Part shown: positions 44,701 to 55,200 of the stretch, one piece after another
How positions within the stretch are numbered: the first letter of the stretch is position 1
Layout: each line of letters opens with the position of its first letter
From: Brachypterus glaber
Lineage: Eukaryota; Arthropoda; Insecta; Coleoptera; Kateretidae
Direction: 5' to 3'
NCBI GenBank assembly: GCA_958510825.1
Contig: OY294054.1
Location: forward strand, 12,106,019-12,170,018
Length of the DNA: 64,000 nt
Position numbers and translations under genes: made by a program
The notes under the pieces: model-generated
Databases searched by the model: none
Told to the model about the DNA's origin: nothing
Seen by the model: only the letters and a program-made list of their open reading frames with translations

Positions 44701-46758
44701 CTGAAACGTAACAAATTTTTAGTTTATTTTTGACCCCCTAGTGACGCGTTTTTGGCGTTTTTTAGCATGAGTACTTGGAACTAAGCTTGTCCCCTTTTAG
44801 AGCAAAAGCGGGCTAAAATAATGATTTTTTACCAATTCTGTCTCATTTTTCTCAGAAATCTGAGGTAGTAGAAACGTTCTGGACCAGATTCGGTCTCAGC
44901 GACCCAAAATTAGTCAAAAAACTGAGACTACAATCAGGGTAAGAAACCGTGTCGCCTAGTGTTATCAGCAAATAGTTTTTTTTTGAATTACCTGTAAGTT
45001 AAATAAGAAAGAACGCCAGTTTTCATTGTACCGTTTTCTTTGAAATGTTAGACATTCTTGAGTGGAAGCATCGTATAAAGTTAAATCAGAAGATTTATTT
45101 GAAAAACAGTCACAGCAATTGGTCTCAGTTTCAACTCCTAAATATATTGATACATCTCTATCATTTCTTACTATATATCGAATTCCAACAGCTAAAATAA
45201 TAAAAATATTATTTATTTTTAATTTTTACTAAAACTGAATTTTAAGGAAAATCGTTATTTTTTTTAGAAGCAAGATTTTTTTTACATTATCAGCCAAGAG
45301 ACAAGAGATAAGAGACAAGAAACAACAGATAAGCGACAAGAGATAAGATATAAGAGACAAGAAATAGAGACAAGGGACAAGAAATAGAGAGACAAGGGAC
45401 AAGGAACAAGAGACAAGGGACAAGAGACAAGAAATAAGGGAAAATATAAATAAGACAAGATACAAGATAAAAGCGACAAAAGACAAAAGACAAGAGATAA
45501 GACAAAAGAGACAAGAGATAAGCGACAAGAGACAAGGGACAAGGAACAAGAGACAACAAACAAGAAATGAGACAAGAGGCGAGACAAAAGACAATTAAAT
45601 GTCTCTTTCTTTTCTCTTAAGAGACAAGATATAAGAGGCAAAAGAGAGGTCTAGAAAGGAAACTAGAGACAAGTTATTATCTCTAAAACCCCAGTATTAA
45701 AACCCTTTCCTTTCCCTTAAATATTTTAAAGTGCTTTTTGGTACTTACAGTCAATTTCTTCTTCAACAATAAATCTATTGCAATTTCGTAAAAATTCTAA
45801 TCCATTTGTTGGTGCGAAATAAGAAATAGTGGAGCTATCGGCATCTATCGTTGAAATTGGTATTGCTTTTCTACTTCCGCGTCCCACTTTAACTAAAATT
45901 AAATAAAAACATATTTAATATTCTTTTTTATTTTGTTTTTTTACTTGAGTGGAAAGTATTCTTTTGTTGGCAACAGTATTTTTTGATATTTTTGTTTTTT
46001 TTTGTATTAGGTAGGTACACAGGTAGTTATTCTGAAAAAAAAATTGCCAGCATGCTGACAATTTGTAGGAAGATTAAAACTCCTATTTTTACACAGGTCA
46101 ACAAGGATTTTGTGATCGGATTTTTTTATTTTCTGGCTTAGTTAAGACTCAATGACTGCTAAACAAGTATTTTTTTTTATTTCACGTGTAATAAAGTGTA
46201 GAATTTTTAAGTTATGGACATTGGTCCACATCAAAATAATCAAAAGAAGCCATTTGACACGTTTTTAGAAAGATCGAAACAAAAATAAAATTTTGGGCCA
46301 CCCTAATGGCACGGAATTTTTTTTTGTAATTTTTCGTTGTTTTATTCAAAATCAGCGGTATCAAAAATAGTCGTAAGCAAAAATTTAGAATTTTGTCCAT
46401 GTTTTTTTTTCTTGACTCACTGTGCGGTTGTTTAAACCCCTTACGTAATGGACAAACACGGAAGTTATATTCTAAATCAAAATAACTTAACTACCCAAAA
46501 TCAGCTATAAGATCCAAATCAATTATCAAAAGAAAATTTGTTGGCCTGTGTAATTTAATTTTTACAAAATATATATTTCCGCACTAAAAAACCAGTTATA
46601 AAAACATTTGTAATGATTGCATACTTACCATATCTTGGTTGTTCATCGATTATAGATGTTCGATCAGGTTCAACTAAAATAAATTATTTTAACACTCAGT
46701 ATGTAAATTATTACCGATTATTACTATTTTTATATTTAAAAATACCTTTTGTCCACAT
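41728..46758 (-). CDS. Phospholipid scramblase-like protein (7 coding exons joined)
   Basis: CDS = complement(join(41728..41778, 41838..41987, 43369..43536, 44992..45191, 45749..45892, 46629..46673, 46746..46758)), 256 aa. Family signs: FAPTNGLEFL at ~45-54 (PxGLExL of PLSCR), IRYIVRNDRDVSIYLGVET then NCCDC at ~71-96 (strand region before the Cys-rich part), YIGKITESW at ~145-153 (IGyixQxW), and a C-terminal hydrophobic helix LLLAATFLIDHMFF at ~232-245, close to the family's FLIDFMYFE ending. All exon phases agree. Odd: the Asp-rich Ca2+-binding segment before the helix in vertebrate PLSCR1 is not conserved, and the CCCPCC palmitoylation cluster is missing, so Ca2+-dependent scrambling is doubtful. 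Members bind membranes; whether they scramble lipids is debated even for PLSCR1. Fold assignment is likely; function is inferred. Confidence 0.82.
41838..41987 (-). CDS. Scramblase-like coding exon 6 (membrane helix)
   Basis: Acceptor poly-T then TAG, donor ATT|GTGAGTATC, 50 codons, phase 0. Begins IYDKLFRKVGNI and ends FTALLLAATFLI, the C-terminal helix. Between them the canonical DxDxFGxxFPxDLD segment is replaced by INICLSLNVYYIQKYNNS. Confidence 0.88.
42481..43215. mobile_element. Foldback element family C, full copy (TACAGTGCGGTCCAAAAGTC)
   Basis: Left end TACAGTGCGGTCCAAAAGTC, ACCCCC; right end GGGTGACTTTTGGACCGC, TCTGTA. Arms of more than 200 bp pair, including ATGTATCACACGACC/GGTCGTGTGATACAT-type blocks and GCCCCCCTGC runs. 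It sits in the intron between scramblase-like exons 5 and 6. A single arm recurs at 11.28-11.53 kb. Confidence 0.85.
43369..43536 (-). CDS. Scramblase-like coding exon 5
   Basis: Acceptor TTTTGTTTTCAG, donor ATA|GTAAGATTT, 56 codons, phase 0. Contains YIGKITESWSYNQHYFSVFD, the IGxIxxxW motif, and a GFC remnant of the second Cys-rich turn. The frame stays open into the intron, but that tail is not family-like. Confidence 0.88.
43561..43970. mobile_element. Foldback element family B, copy 2
   Basis: Full of CATTGG, CCAATG and GGCCAA words in both orientations (TGGCATGCCAATGTATACAT; ACATTGGTCCTATATTGGCC; CATTGGCTTTAAAGCTGCC). The right half is the reverse complement of 7441-7664. Lies in the intron after scramblase-like exon 4, about 25 bp from exon 5's acceptor side. 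Confidence 0.7.
44009..44962. mobile_element. DNA-element family E, copy 2
   Basis: Ends ACACTAGGCAACA and TGTCGCCTAGTGT, about 0.95 kb, matching 18945-20067 with some deletions. Inserted about 24 bp inside the intron after scramblase-like exon 4. No transposase. Confidence 0.8.
44992..45191 (-). CDS. Scramblase-like coding exon 4
   Basis: Acceptor TTATTTTAG, donor CAG|GTAATTC. Reads VGIRYIVRNDRDVSIYLGVE, then TETNCCDCFSN, DLTLYDASTQECLTFQRKR, the beta-strand-rich core of the scramblase fold. The family's LERPLRC plus palmitoylated CCxPCC stretch is replaced by a Cys-free segment (RKRYNENWRSFLFNLQ). Element family E (44009-44962) ends only about 29 nt from its 3' edge. Confidence 0.88.
45291..45660. 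repeat. Impure AGACAAG/AGATAAG tandem array
   Basis: About 370 bp of 7-bp-like units (AGACAAG, GGGACAAG, AGATAAG) in the intron between scramblase-like exons 3 and 4. The Leu/Ser/Cys-rich frames read from it on the minus strand are periodicity, not protein. Confidence 0.85.
45749..45892 (-). CDS. Scramblase-like coding exon 3
   Basis: Acceptor AATTTTAG, donor T|GTAAGTACC. Contains FAPTNGLEFLRN, the family's P-x-GLExL entry motif, then FIVEEEID. Starts with two bases and ends with one, so it joins exon 4 through a Ser codon. Confidence 0.88.
46190..46400. repeat. Third, diverged copy of the 35.4-36.2 kb repeat
   Basis: Shares AAGTTATGGACATTGGTCC, AAAAGAAGCC, CCACCCTAATGGCAC and TCAGCGGTATCAAAA with the pair at 35434-36250. 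Lies in the intron between scramblase-like exons 2 and 3. Confidence 0.6.
46629..46673 (-). CDS. Scramblase-like coding exon 2 (45 nt)
   Basis: Acceptor ATTTTAG, donor G|GTAAGTAT. Reads EPDRTSIIDEQPRY between two split Val codons. Hydrophilic N-terminal leader, not conserved in the family. Confidence 0.8.
46746..46758 (-). CDS. Scramblase-like coding exon 1 (13 nt: start codon)
   Basis: ATG TGG ACA AAA G, then donor GTATTTTTAA. The single leftover base joins exon 2 (TT GAA) to give Val, keeping the frame. The context GAAAATGT has A at -3. Chosen as the nearest upstream ATG with matching phase and a donor; the weak donor makes it the least certain exon. Confidence 0.55.
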
Positions 46759-47638
46759 TTTCAAAAACTTTGCACAAAATATGTTTATACATGTATGAAA
46801 ATTAAACTTTTAATCATATCTTGGTTTGCAGTACATATTTTAGATTTTATCTGTTTTATCACAATGAGTAATTAATAATAAAATTTGATATACTTTATAT
46901 TGATTTGTTTTATTTACATATCATATCAGGTGAGAAAGTTGTGTAGTAATAGTTATTTATGGTACTAGTGGGTAAAGTAAGATATTGCCCATGAGAGGGC
47001 AATATTGGTTACCCTTGAGTGCCATACAAGGTTTTATCCAATAAATAGCTTAGGAATTCATATTTATTAAAAAATTTAATGACATTTACAAGAAAATAAT
47101 TTGACAAGTGACAGTTGAGTGGGTAAAATAAATAATTATCCACTCAATAAAGTAAAAGACACGCGGGGGTTATTATTGAGTTTCTCTATTTAAAATAAAT
47201 CTGGTAATTGTCTTATTATCTGTATGTATTGGATAAAACATTTTTTTGTCCATTTTTCATTTTTTTCGTTATTTTTTGTTTTGTTGAATTTTTTTTTATT
47301 TTTATTTTTAGTTTGGTACCTACCGTAAGCGCATAGGTTTTAGTATCTAACAGTAATCCTAAAATAAGTTTAAAGAAAATAAAACACCTTATTATTTGGA
47401 AACAGTTTTATTTATGAAGCCAAACATAAATGGAATTTTAAATGAAAGTGAAAAAATACTTATTCTGCACAGTTACACACATAAATACAGTAACAAACAA
47501 AAAAATATAATTCGCGTGGTCAAAACCATACAGTTCCAATGTTCAAAATAATGTATTAAAAGTTCAAACTCTGAAGACTAACTGTCATGATTTCCGCACT
47601 AAAATTATCTAATAAAAACGTATTTACGATATACTATA
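46759..47638. other. Intergenic between the two minus-strand genes; no gene seen
   Basis: Probable 5' UTR/promoter of the scramblase-like gene at the low end; nothing else coding. Short inverted words around GATATTGCCC/GGGCAATATTGG lie at ~46980-47010. Confidence 0.45.
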
Positions 47639-48128
47639 CCCAGGTAGAAATTTAATGTTAGAATAATGTGTTTTTAATGTTAGAAAACTGTATAAAAGTA
47701 CGTTATAAAATATGTGCAAATGTCCCGCTTTTTAACGTTAGATTTACGTTTGTAACTAACGTTAGATTCTAACGTTAGATTTTTGAGTTAGAAATACGTT
47801 ATAAGTACGTTTAATTCTAACCTTCGGAGGAGGCGTGGTCAAATAGGAAATTTCTACCTGTTTTATTGGTAGCACTGAATTTTAACAAAATGGCATATAC
47901 ATATAATATTATTGTCAAAATATATTTAAAGTTAGAATAAAGTTAGAAAAAGGTTAGAAATAAGTCATGTAACTAACGTTAGATTTATGTATTTTATAAC
48001 GTTTTTGTCAAACGTTAGTTTTTAACGTTAGATTTATATATTTTATAAGTTTTTGTATAACGTTAAACATAAAAATGTCACTAATCTAATGTTATATTAA
48101 GTTAGATTTATGTACTTTTCTACCAGGG
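47639..48128. mobile_element. MITE of 490 bp rich in AACGTTAGATT words (CCCAGGTAGAAA ends)
   Basis: Left TA-CCCAGGTAGAAATTTAAT and right GTACTTTTCTACCAGGG-TA are inverted ends. The interior repeats GTTAGAATAA, AACGTTAGATTTA and AACGTTAGATTCTAACGTTA in both orientations. Confidence 0.75.
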
Positions 48129-48396
48129 TAGCCTTTTTTTTTCTAGAACTCTCATTTTCACGTTTTGTTAGCTAAAAGCCAACTTTTCTGATAATTTTCT
48201 AAACGATTTAAATCAAAAATGAAAATTTGACCACCCCTAATATTTATTATGAATATAATTTTTCTTAAATGATGAAAAAAAAAATCGCTTGGAACCTTAT
48301 CGTTCTGACCTGGCGATATGCATGTTGATATGAAAATCCACAACCAATGAAAAATAAATTACAAAAAAAAATGTTAATGAGATATTGCTTATGTTT

Positions 48397-49045
48397 GGGA
48401 CCATTTATTAATTACGTCACGCACTAGAGGGAGGGGGTTAGCTCTAGCGTGATGAAGTGTGATTAGGGGGAAGAGGGTACAAATACAATGCGAGATTTTT
48501 CTTTAATTTTATGTAAACAGGGGCAGATCTAGAGTCAAGGTATGCGTGGGGTAATCAAATTTTTTTTATTTTTTTTGGGCACATTCACCAAAAATAGAAC
48601 ATTTTCAGGGAAATTATTTCTGTAAATCTTATATCGTCAATATTGTTAACCAAGACAGGCGATTTTTTTTATCTTGCAATATTGATAGCTTATATTCTTG
48701 CATTTTAAACTAATTCTTACCTCAGAATTATGGTCGTGGCGGGGAGGGTAATTACCCCCATTACTCTGCCCTAATAAAGTAAAGGGCCATAAGTGACACT
48801 GACCAATAGCAGCGTTTTCAAAATATTACATCAGGGTTGACGTGAAAACGCCGCTATGCGACAATGTCCCTTACTGCCCTTTAACAGGGCAGTACTCTTG
48901 TTAATCAACCAGTGAATGTAAAAATGTTGCATTTAAAAATATTAATAGCGAAGCAAAAAAAATATGTTTTTTTTGCGATTTTTGTTTTTTTTAAAGAGGG
49001 TAAAAAAGGGCCAAAAATGGCGTGACATAATTAATGCATGGTCCC
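48397..49045. mobile_element. Non-autonomous element (GGGACCATTTATTAATTACG ends)
   Basis: Left GGGACCATTTATTAATTACG, TCACG and right CGTGACATAATTAATGCATG, GTCCC are inverted, 649 bp apart. It encloses a second foldback at ~48770-48895 (TGCCCTAATAAAGTAAAGGG ... CCCTTTAACAGGGCAGT) recalled at 59995 and 61775. It ends about 120 bp below the CAP stop codon, so it may lie in the CAP 3' UTR. Confidence 0.75.
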
Positions 49046-49165
49046 TTTTTGTAAATAAGAGCAATGCATTATCAATATACAAATCGTACCTATGTATAAA
49101 ATCGCTTAATTTACTTAGGGATATATATTAATATTATTTAAAAAGGACATCTTATATTATGAAAT

Positions 49166-49252
49166 TTAACCCTTGTTTTCTACTATAATTGTAGAAAGAG
49201 TCTTGTTTTTATTTAGGGTGGTCTTGAATTGTTCGGGTATTGGCATCTCATT
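49166..49252 (-). CDS. capt: capt coding exon 7 (C-terminus, stop)
   Basis: Acceptor TTTTTTGTTTGATTTCAG. 28 codons and [31 protein letters not shown]. Matches the family's F-P-x-PEQFKT ... C-terminal strand-swap dimer segment. Too short to stand out as an open frame; found by splice phase and family match. Confidence 0.93.
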   Translation of the reverse strand, partial: NEMPIPEQFKTTLNKNKTLSTIIVENKG

Positions 49253-52200
49253 CTGAAATCAAACAAAAAACTTAATGTAATTGTGTTCAGCGAAACCACA
49301 AAATAAATTTCCTGACTTTTCCAAGTTCCAGATATGTTTAAAAGGAGCAAAAAGAACGTTGCCCCATTGGGTAACCAATAAACTTTATAAATTATAAAAA
49401 AAAAGAGTAAAATATTTTAAGTTATAAGAAGCAAGATTTGTTTATAAGAATACCGGACTTGGGCGGATGAAATTCACCCACAGGGAGGGGTAAATGCAAA
49501 AAGTCCGGTTTGTGCACCATTTATACCCGCGCAGATCCGTCATTTTTAAGGGCGTAACTTATAACAAGTTCTAATTATATTATAAGTTAAAAGGACTCAA
49601 ACCCACCAAAACCTAATTTTTACACAAATATTATGGAAAATTAAGAACAGAGCTGCCTCCTTCGCCCCCTAAGGGGTGGAACTTTTTAATGTTTAATGAT
49701 TTTAATATTAGAGTTTTAGAGAGTACAAAAAAAATTCAGAACCCGATTTTTACAAATATATTATGAAAAATCAACAGACTGCCCCCTACACGAAGAGGAC
49801 AAACTACCCCCTAAGGGGGGGTATTTAGTTTCATTGTTCGAAAACACAGGACTACGGTTCAGCTCAGTTTGTAGTTTGTTTAGTATATTTAAGAGACAGG
49901 CTTAAAAAAAACTTCCAAGAGGGAGAGATTGGGTGCTGATTACCCGACTAGAGCAACGCGAAAGAAGGCTTATGTATGTATGTATGTATGTATGTTTGTT
50001 CCCATCTATAGCCTAAACTACTGGGCCGATTTAAATTTCCAGGCATCAAAAGATTCGTCATGATAACGCGAGAGACATTATTCATTGTTGTGATCAGGAA
50101 TTTAACGTAAAATTAAATAAATCTATACACTTTTATTATAAATTGTGTACCATATTAAATTTTAAAAAAACCGCAATTAGTTAGCCCACGTTTCGGCTTT
50201 ATTTCTTCATCAGATATTTTTACGTAGTCCGGTTTTTTGGCACCTCGGATTGTTTTATAAATAAAATCAATACTTACATAGTCTCCATTTCCCTTTGGTA
50301 CTAAAACATTCATTTCCGATGACTTGGAACTGACAATTTCAACATCTAATGAATCGTCGCTCAAATAAATTTGGCAACCATCGGTTTTATCGACTGATAT
50401 AGTTGGTACTTTTCCAAATACCTGTAAATGATAAGTAACAATATTATGATTCCACTTTGGAAATTTTACAATGGAGATCTTTACAACTAGAATTATGAAA
50501 CAAAAGACGTCTATCCTATCTCTATCTCATTTGTGCTACACTTTCCAGCCAACCAAATAAATACTGTATTTGTTTTTCATACAACAAATACAGTATTTAT
50601 TTGGTTGGCCGGAAAGTGTAGCACGAACATAGCTAATGTGAATCTGTAGAATAAGATAATTCTACTAAAATTTAGATGGCGCCAGTAATTTCTTTAATAA
50701 AAATTAAATTGTTACACTTTTCGCCCGGCCAAGTAAATATTGTATTTGTTCAACAAAGAACAAATACAGAATTTGTTTGGTTGGGTGGAAGTGGGAGTGT
50801 ATGTATGTCTTCTATCCTTTTTGGGTAGAACTTCTGTCCCTGTCTAATCTAACGGGAGAAATCGCCATTGAAATAGAATGAGACACTGTCTCATTGAGGC
50901 AGAAGCTACACTCACAGTTCATTTTTAGCGAGTTTTTTTAAATCAAAATATAGCCAGAAAACTACAATGAGAGTCTAGTATATTATAAGGTGGGTGAGCC
51001 AATTAATGCCATGTTCCTAATACTGCCACCCCCTCTTAAACTTGTTAGTTCGTCCTCTGTGTCATAGATGACACTGCCAGTATATCTGTTATATCGAAAA
51101 GATGCCTGTATATATGATGTATCTGTATCCAGTTGATAATGGCGTACACAAAAACGAAGTTCGTGTTTTGTGCTCTTCCACTATAACAACTTGTAAAACT
51201 AAGTTGTCGCAAGCTGGGCAGCATCGATTATTGCAGGGTAAGAACGTGATAAGGCAGGCACAAACATGCATTTTCTGGGCCCATATTGTGTTTCACTCAA
51301 CAAAGAAGCGAAAAGGTAATTTTTTGAGATTGTTGTCTAAGTAACTGTGTTCCTAATGTTGCCATGCGGACAAAAAAATGACAAAAATATAAAACAAGAA
51401 AAGAAAGTAACAAAGAATTCATAGAGTCCTGAATCTTGTTTTTGATTATTATTGTTCGAGAATCGCCAGGCCGATATGAGATTGTAATCGATACGTACAT
51501 GAAGTGCGTGGGGCTTACTAAAATTGTTATTTAAGTGCCCAAATTGTACCTAAAAACAGCTAAAATTGTTGTTGTGCCACAATATTTTCTTATTAGTTTG
51601 TTAATTTTTTGTAAGTTTGTTCTTAACTATTATTGCCAGTACCCTGGCAATATTTGGGGCATGGGTTCTTAATATTGTCAGTATACAATCTTTTTTAAAA
51701 AGCAATAATATTTTGATGTTTTTTTTTTACCCATTAGAATAAAGATATGTTTATGTTTAATGTAGTAAAGTTTCAGGTGATTGAAAATTAATTTGAATGC
51801 AGTAAAAAATAAAATGTCTTAACATGTCAATAATTTGCTCACCCACCTTATACTTGCTTTTATATAGCAAGAAAAATAGAAAAATGAAATATTTGCACAT
51901 TCAAAATATTTCTTAAAAATTGAATGGAAAATGGATGGTATAACTGGACGTCTAAAAGCACTCAAAAATGAACTGTTTGATGTACTATTAACATTATTCT
52001 TACCTGCATCTGTACTGATTGACAGTTGATGAATTCGCAGGAGGAGACTAAACTGTCAAACACAACTGACGTTTTCTTGCAGGAATCTAGAGTGATAGAG
52101 TTGATTTTTCCTTTGACAGTGACAGTTGAGTCTTGACATCTGAATAAATATACAACGTTGTTCATCTCAGCGCCATCAACCAGCAGATTTTGATTTCCCT

Positions 52201-55200
52201 TTTGATATTCCTGAAAGGAAAAATATTTTTTTTTCAAAAAAAAAAAAAAATATTAAGCAAACATTTTTGTCGAGCTATAACCAACAGTGACTTTTTACCA
52301 CCCTGGGCCCTTTTACCCCACCCTGGGATCTTTTATCTCCGCCCTGGTGCCTTTTACCCCCACCCTGGGTCCTTTTACCCCACCCCGTTTTTTACTCAAA
52401 ACAGTCCAGTCGGGAACCGGGAGCTCCCGAAAGTTAAAATTATATAAGGACTATTTTGAAACTAAATCGGCACTTTAAACGATATTTTACTAACCAGACT
52501 ACCATGTCGACGCTATTATTATACAGTGGCGTATCTATAGATTTTTTTAAACAGATATTTCAAATTGGTGTTTTTAAAAACATATTTTTACTTTCTTGTG
52601 AAAAAAAATTAAATTTTTGGGGGGTTAAATTTTTGTTTTGGCCTTAACTTTTTTGTTATTGACGATAGGAGAAAAATTTTAAAAGCACCTAAACAAAAAT
52701 TACACAGAACATGTTATTTCCGTTTTTTTCCATGGCCCCCCCAAAATGTAGAAAATTTGTTTCTGGACATAATTTTTTTATAAAAAAAGTTTAAAAAACA
52801 CCTAAAACGTAATAAAAACACAAAAAAAAATATTATAATTTTGTTCCATGACGGGAAGCGAGAGGGGGCACCAAAATGTAAAAAAAGTTACAGCGATATC
52901 CATAAAAAATATAAATATAAACAATATTAGTCATATTAATCAACGATTAATTTTATTTTGCTCATCCGAGACGGATTTTTTTATTTGTTTTACTTACAAT
53001 AAGCCATTTCTTTCCATCTCTGACGAAACTTGGTGGCTTGTCGACTGGACCTGAGGGAGCACCCACAGATTTCTGAGTGGGTGCTTTAAATGGGGCCGGG
53101 CCTTGTCTTAACTGTGTGTTCTTGTGGGTCTGCATATCTGATGTGACTTTCTTCAAGCCTACAACAAAATAAACCAAAAATTTAACATTCAGGTAGAAGT
53201 AATCTAAAAGAATGTATTGATTTACAAGGAAAAATGCACAATACCACATATAAAAACCATGTGCTGAATACATTTTTAAGAATTTGTAATTAACCAAAAA
53301 AAAATGCCTTGCAATACAGTAGGTAAGTTATTGCCAGGGTGGCCACATATTCTTTCTTTTTAATTTCCTGATATTTTCCTGACTTTTCCCTGATATTTCA
53401 AATATTTCCAGTACTTTTTTGTCTATTTTTTTAATGGAGCGTTCAATAATTTTAATTTTTACTAAAAAAAGTATAGTTATTTGGAACTTTTCTTCACTTT
53501 ATTAAATATTTTAAACTGAAGACATAAATTCTATATTTTCCAGGTATTTCAGGTTTTTTACACTGCTTAACACCCCGTATGATCATTTTTTATAGAACGA
53601 TGCACCAGATGTCCAAAGCCCCTCTCTTTTGAGAATAAACAGACGTGACGAAGAAAATAGGTCTGAAAATTTAAATTCAGGGCACCAAAATATGGTTTAA
53701 CACGTTGCGGTCGAAGCCAAAAATCAAGAACCTTTCCAAACAAATTTAACTTATTTAGCAAGACAAATTTTTGTTTTAATTTTACCCGTATGCAAAAAAA
53801 TACATTTTTGACATAATCTAAAAAATACGGACCAAAAGTTATCCCATTGTTTAACCTACATGCCCAATTTTTTGGATTTTGCTATCAAATTCACGTTTTA
53901 ATGCTATAAAAACTAAGAAAACTGAGAATAAAACCAGGTGGTACACGTTGGCGTACTTTTACTTACGAGGACTGACCTTCGTGTACCACCGGTGGTACAC
54001 TTTGAGTGCAACGTGTTAAATCGCATAATCTCATAAAAAGTGAAAGTTTACCAACTAGTGCTTAGCAAGTCTGACACACTGGAAGAAACCTACCACGACA
54101 GGGTGAGGTAAATGCAAAAAATACTCTTAAATCAAGAATATTATTTTGCTACAGTCCCCCATTTATATTATATTCTAGTTTAAAACATAAGTTGCTTAGG
54201 ACCAATATTAAGAAGAGCAATATGCTCTCTGAGCGCGAAAAAAAACCGTACCATGCGTGGTTAATTATTTTTTTATGATTCTAGCGTAATAAGTAGCAAT
54301 TTTGCGTTTTAAAATGTTAATTTGTCTAGGTGAAATAGATTTACAACAACTACGTTTAGTTAAGTGATAATTTTTTGCCGCATTCTTGCGACTTAGATCC
54401 GCGAGCCAAACATTACCTACCTTTGGTTACATCGGCTCCTCTGTTGATCTCGGCAAAAAGTGCCGACCTGTCTGTACCAGCGTCTCCTGCTCCAGCATTG
54501 AAATCGATTACTGGAGGTGGTGGAGGACAACCTCCAGGTGGTGGTGGTGGTGGTGCACCAGCCTTTGGTGCATTTTTGCCGCCCCAAACCAAACCTGAAA
54601 CAATATTTTTTTTCAAAAATGAAAATACAGATACAACTTATACGCCATTTCAAATCACAGTGGTACCACGTATAGCGGTTACTACACCGCCTATTGGAAG
54701 CATTTCTATAATCACAAATGGTACGAATACAACGACTCTAGGGTATCTTCAGTTTCACCAACATCGATCGTATCAGGGAAAGCTTTAAGCTTTCCCTGTA
54801 TTAGTATGTAATACAATTCTACGAACAAGAAGGTCAAAAATGACTTCTTTGAAGAGCCACGATTTAATTTCTCCTTTTTTACATATTTGTTATCATTCTT
54901 TTATTAATTAAGATTTTTATTTGTATTTATTACTTTATTCAATATATTTTTTTTTATAACCATTTAATACATTAAAAATTAAAAATCATACCTGTAGTGT
55001 GGTGTTGTTTGACAAATGCTTGTAATTCGGTCAAAGTTTGGATCCAAGCCTTAACCCATTCAACATGGCGCTTGTCCTTTTCTTTCCAGTCCTTTAACAC
55101 TCTGTTGGTATAAAACTGACCAGCGTCGTTCATTTCTTTGACGAATGGGGACGGGGCAGGGCTCTAAAATATATTTTTTAACATTTTTAACAAGGTAAAG

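Noticed and set aside
45229..45641. Leu/Ser/Cys-rich frames of ~90-120 aa on the minus strand
   Set aside because: Three overlapping frames with the same composition are what a 7-bp-like tandem array gives; not protein.
54375..54788. 137-aa plus-strand frame with Gly-rich stretch
   Set aside because: Antisense shadow of capt exon 3; the poly-Pro codons read as poly-Gly/Thr on the other strand.
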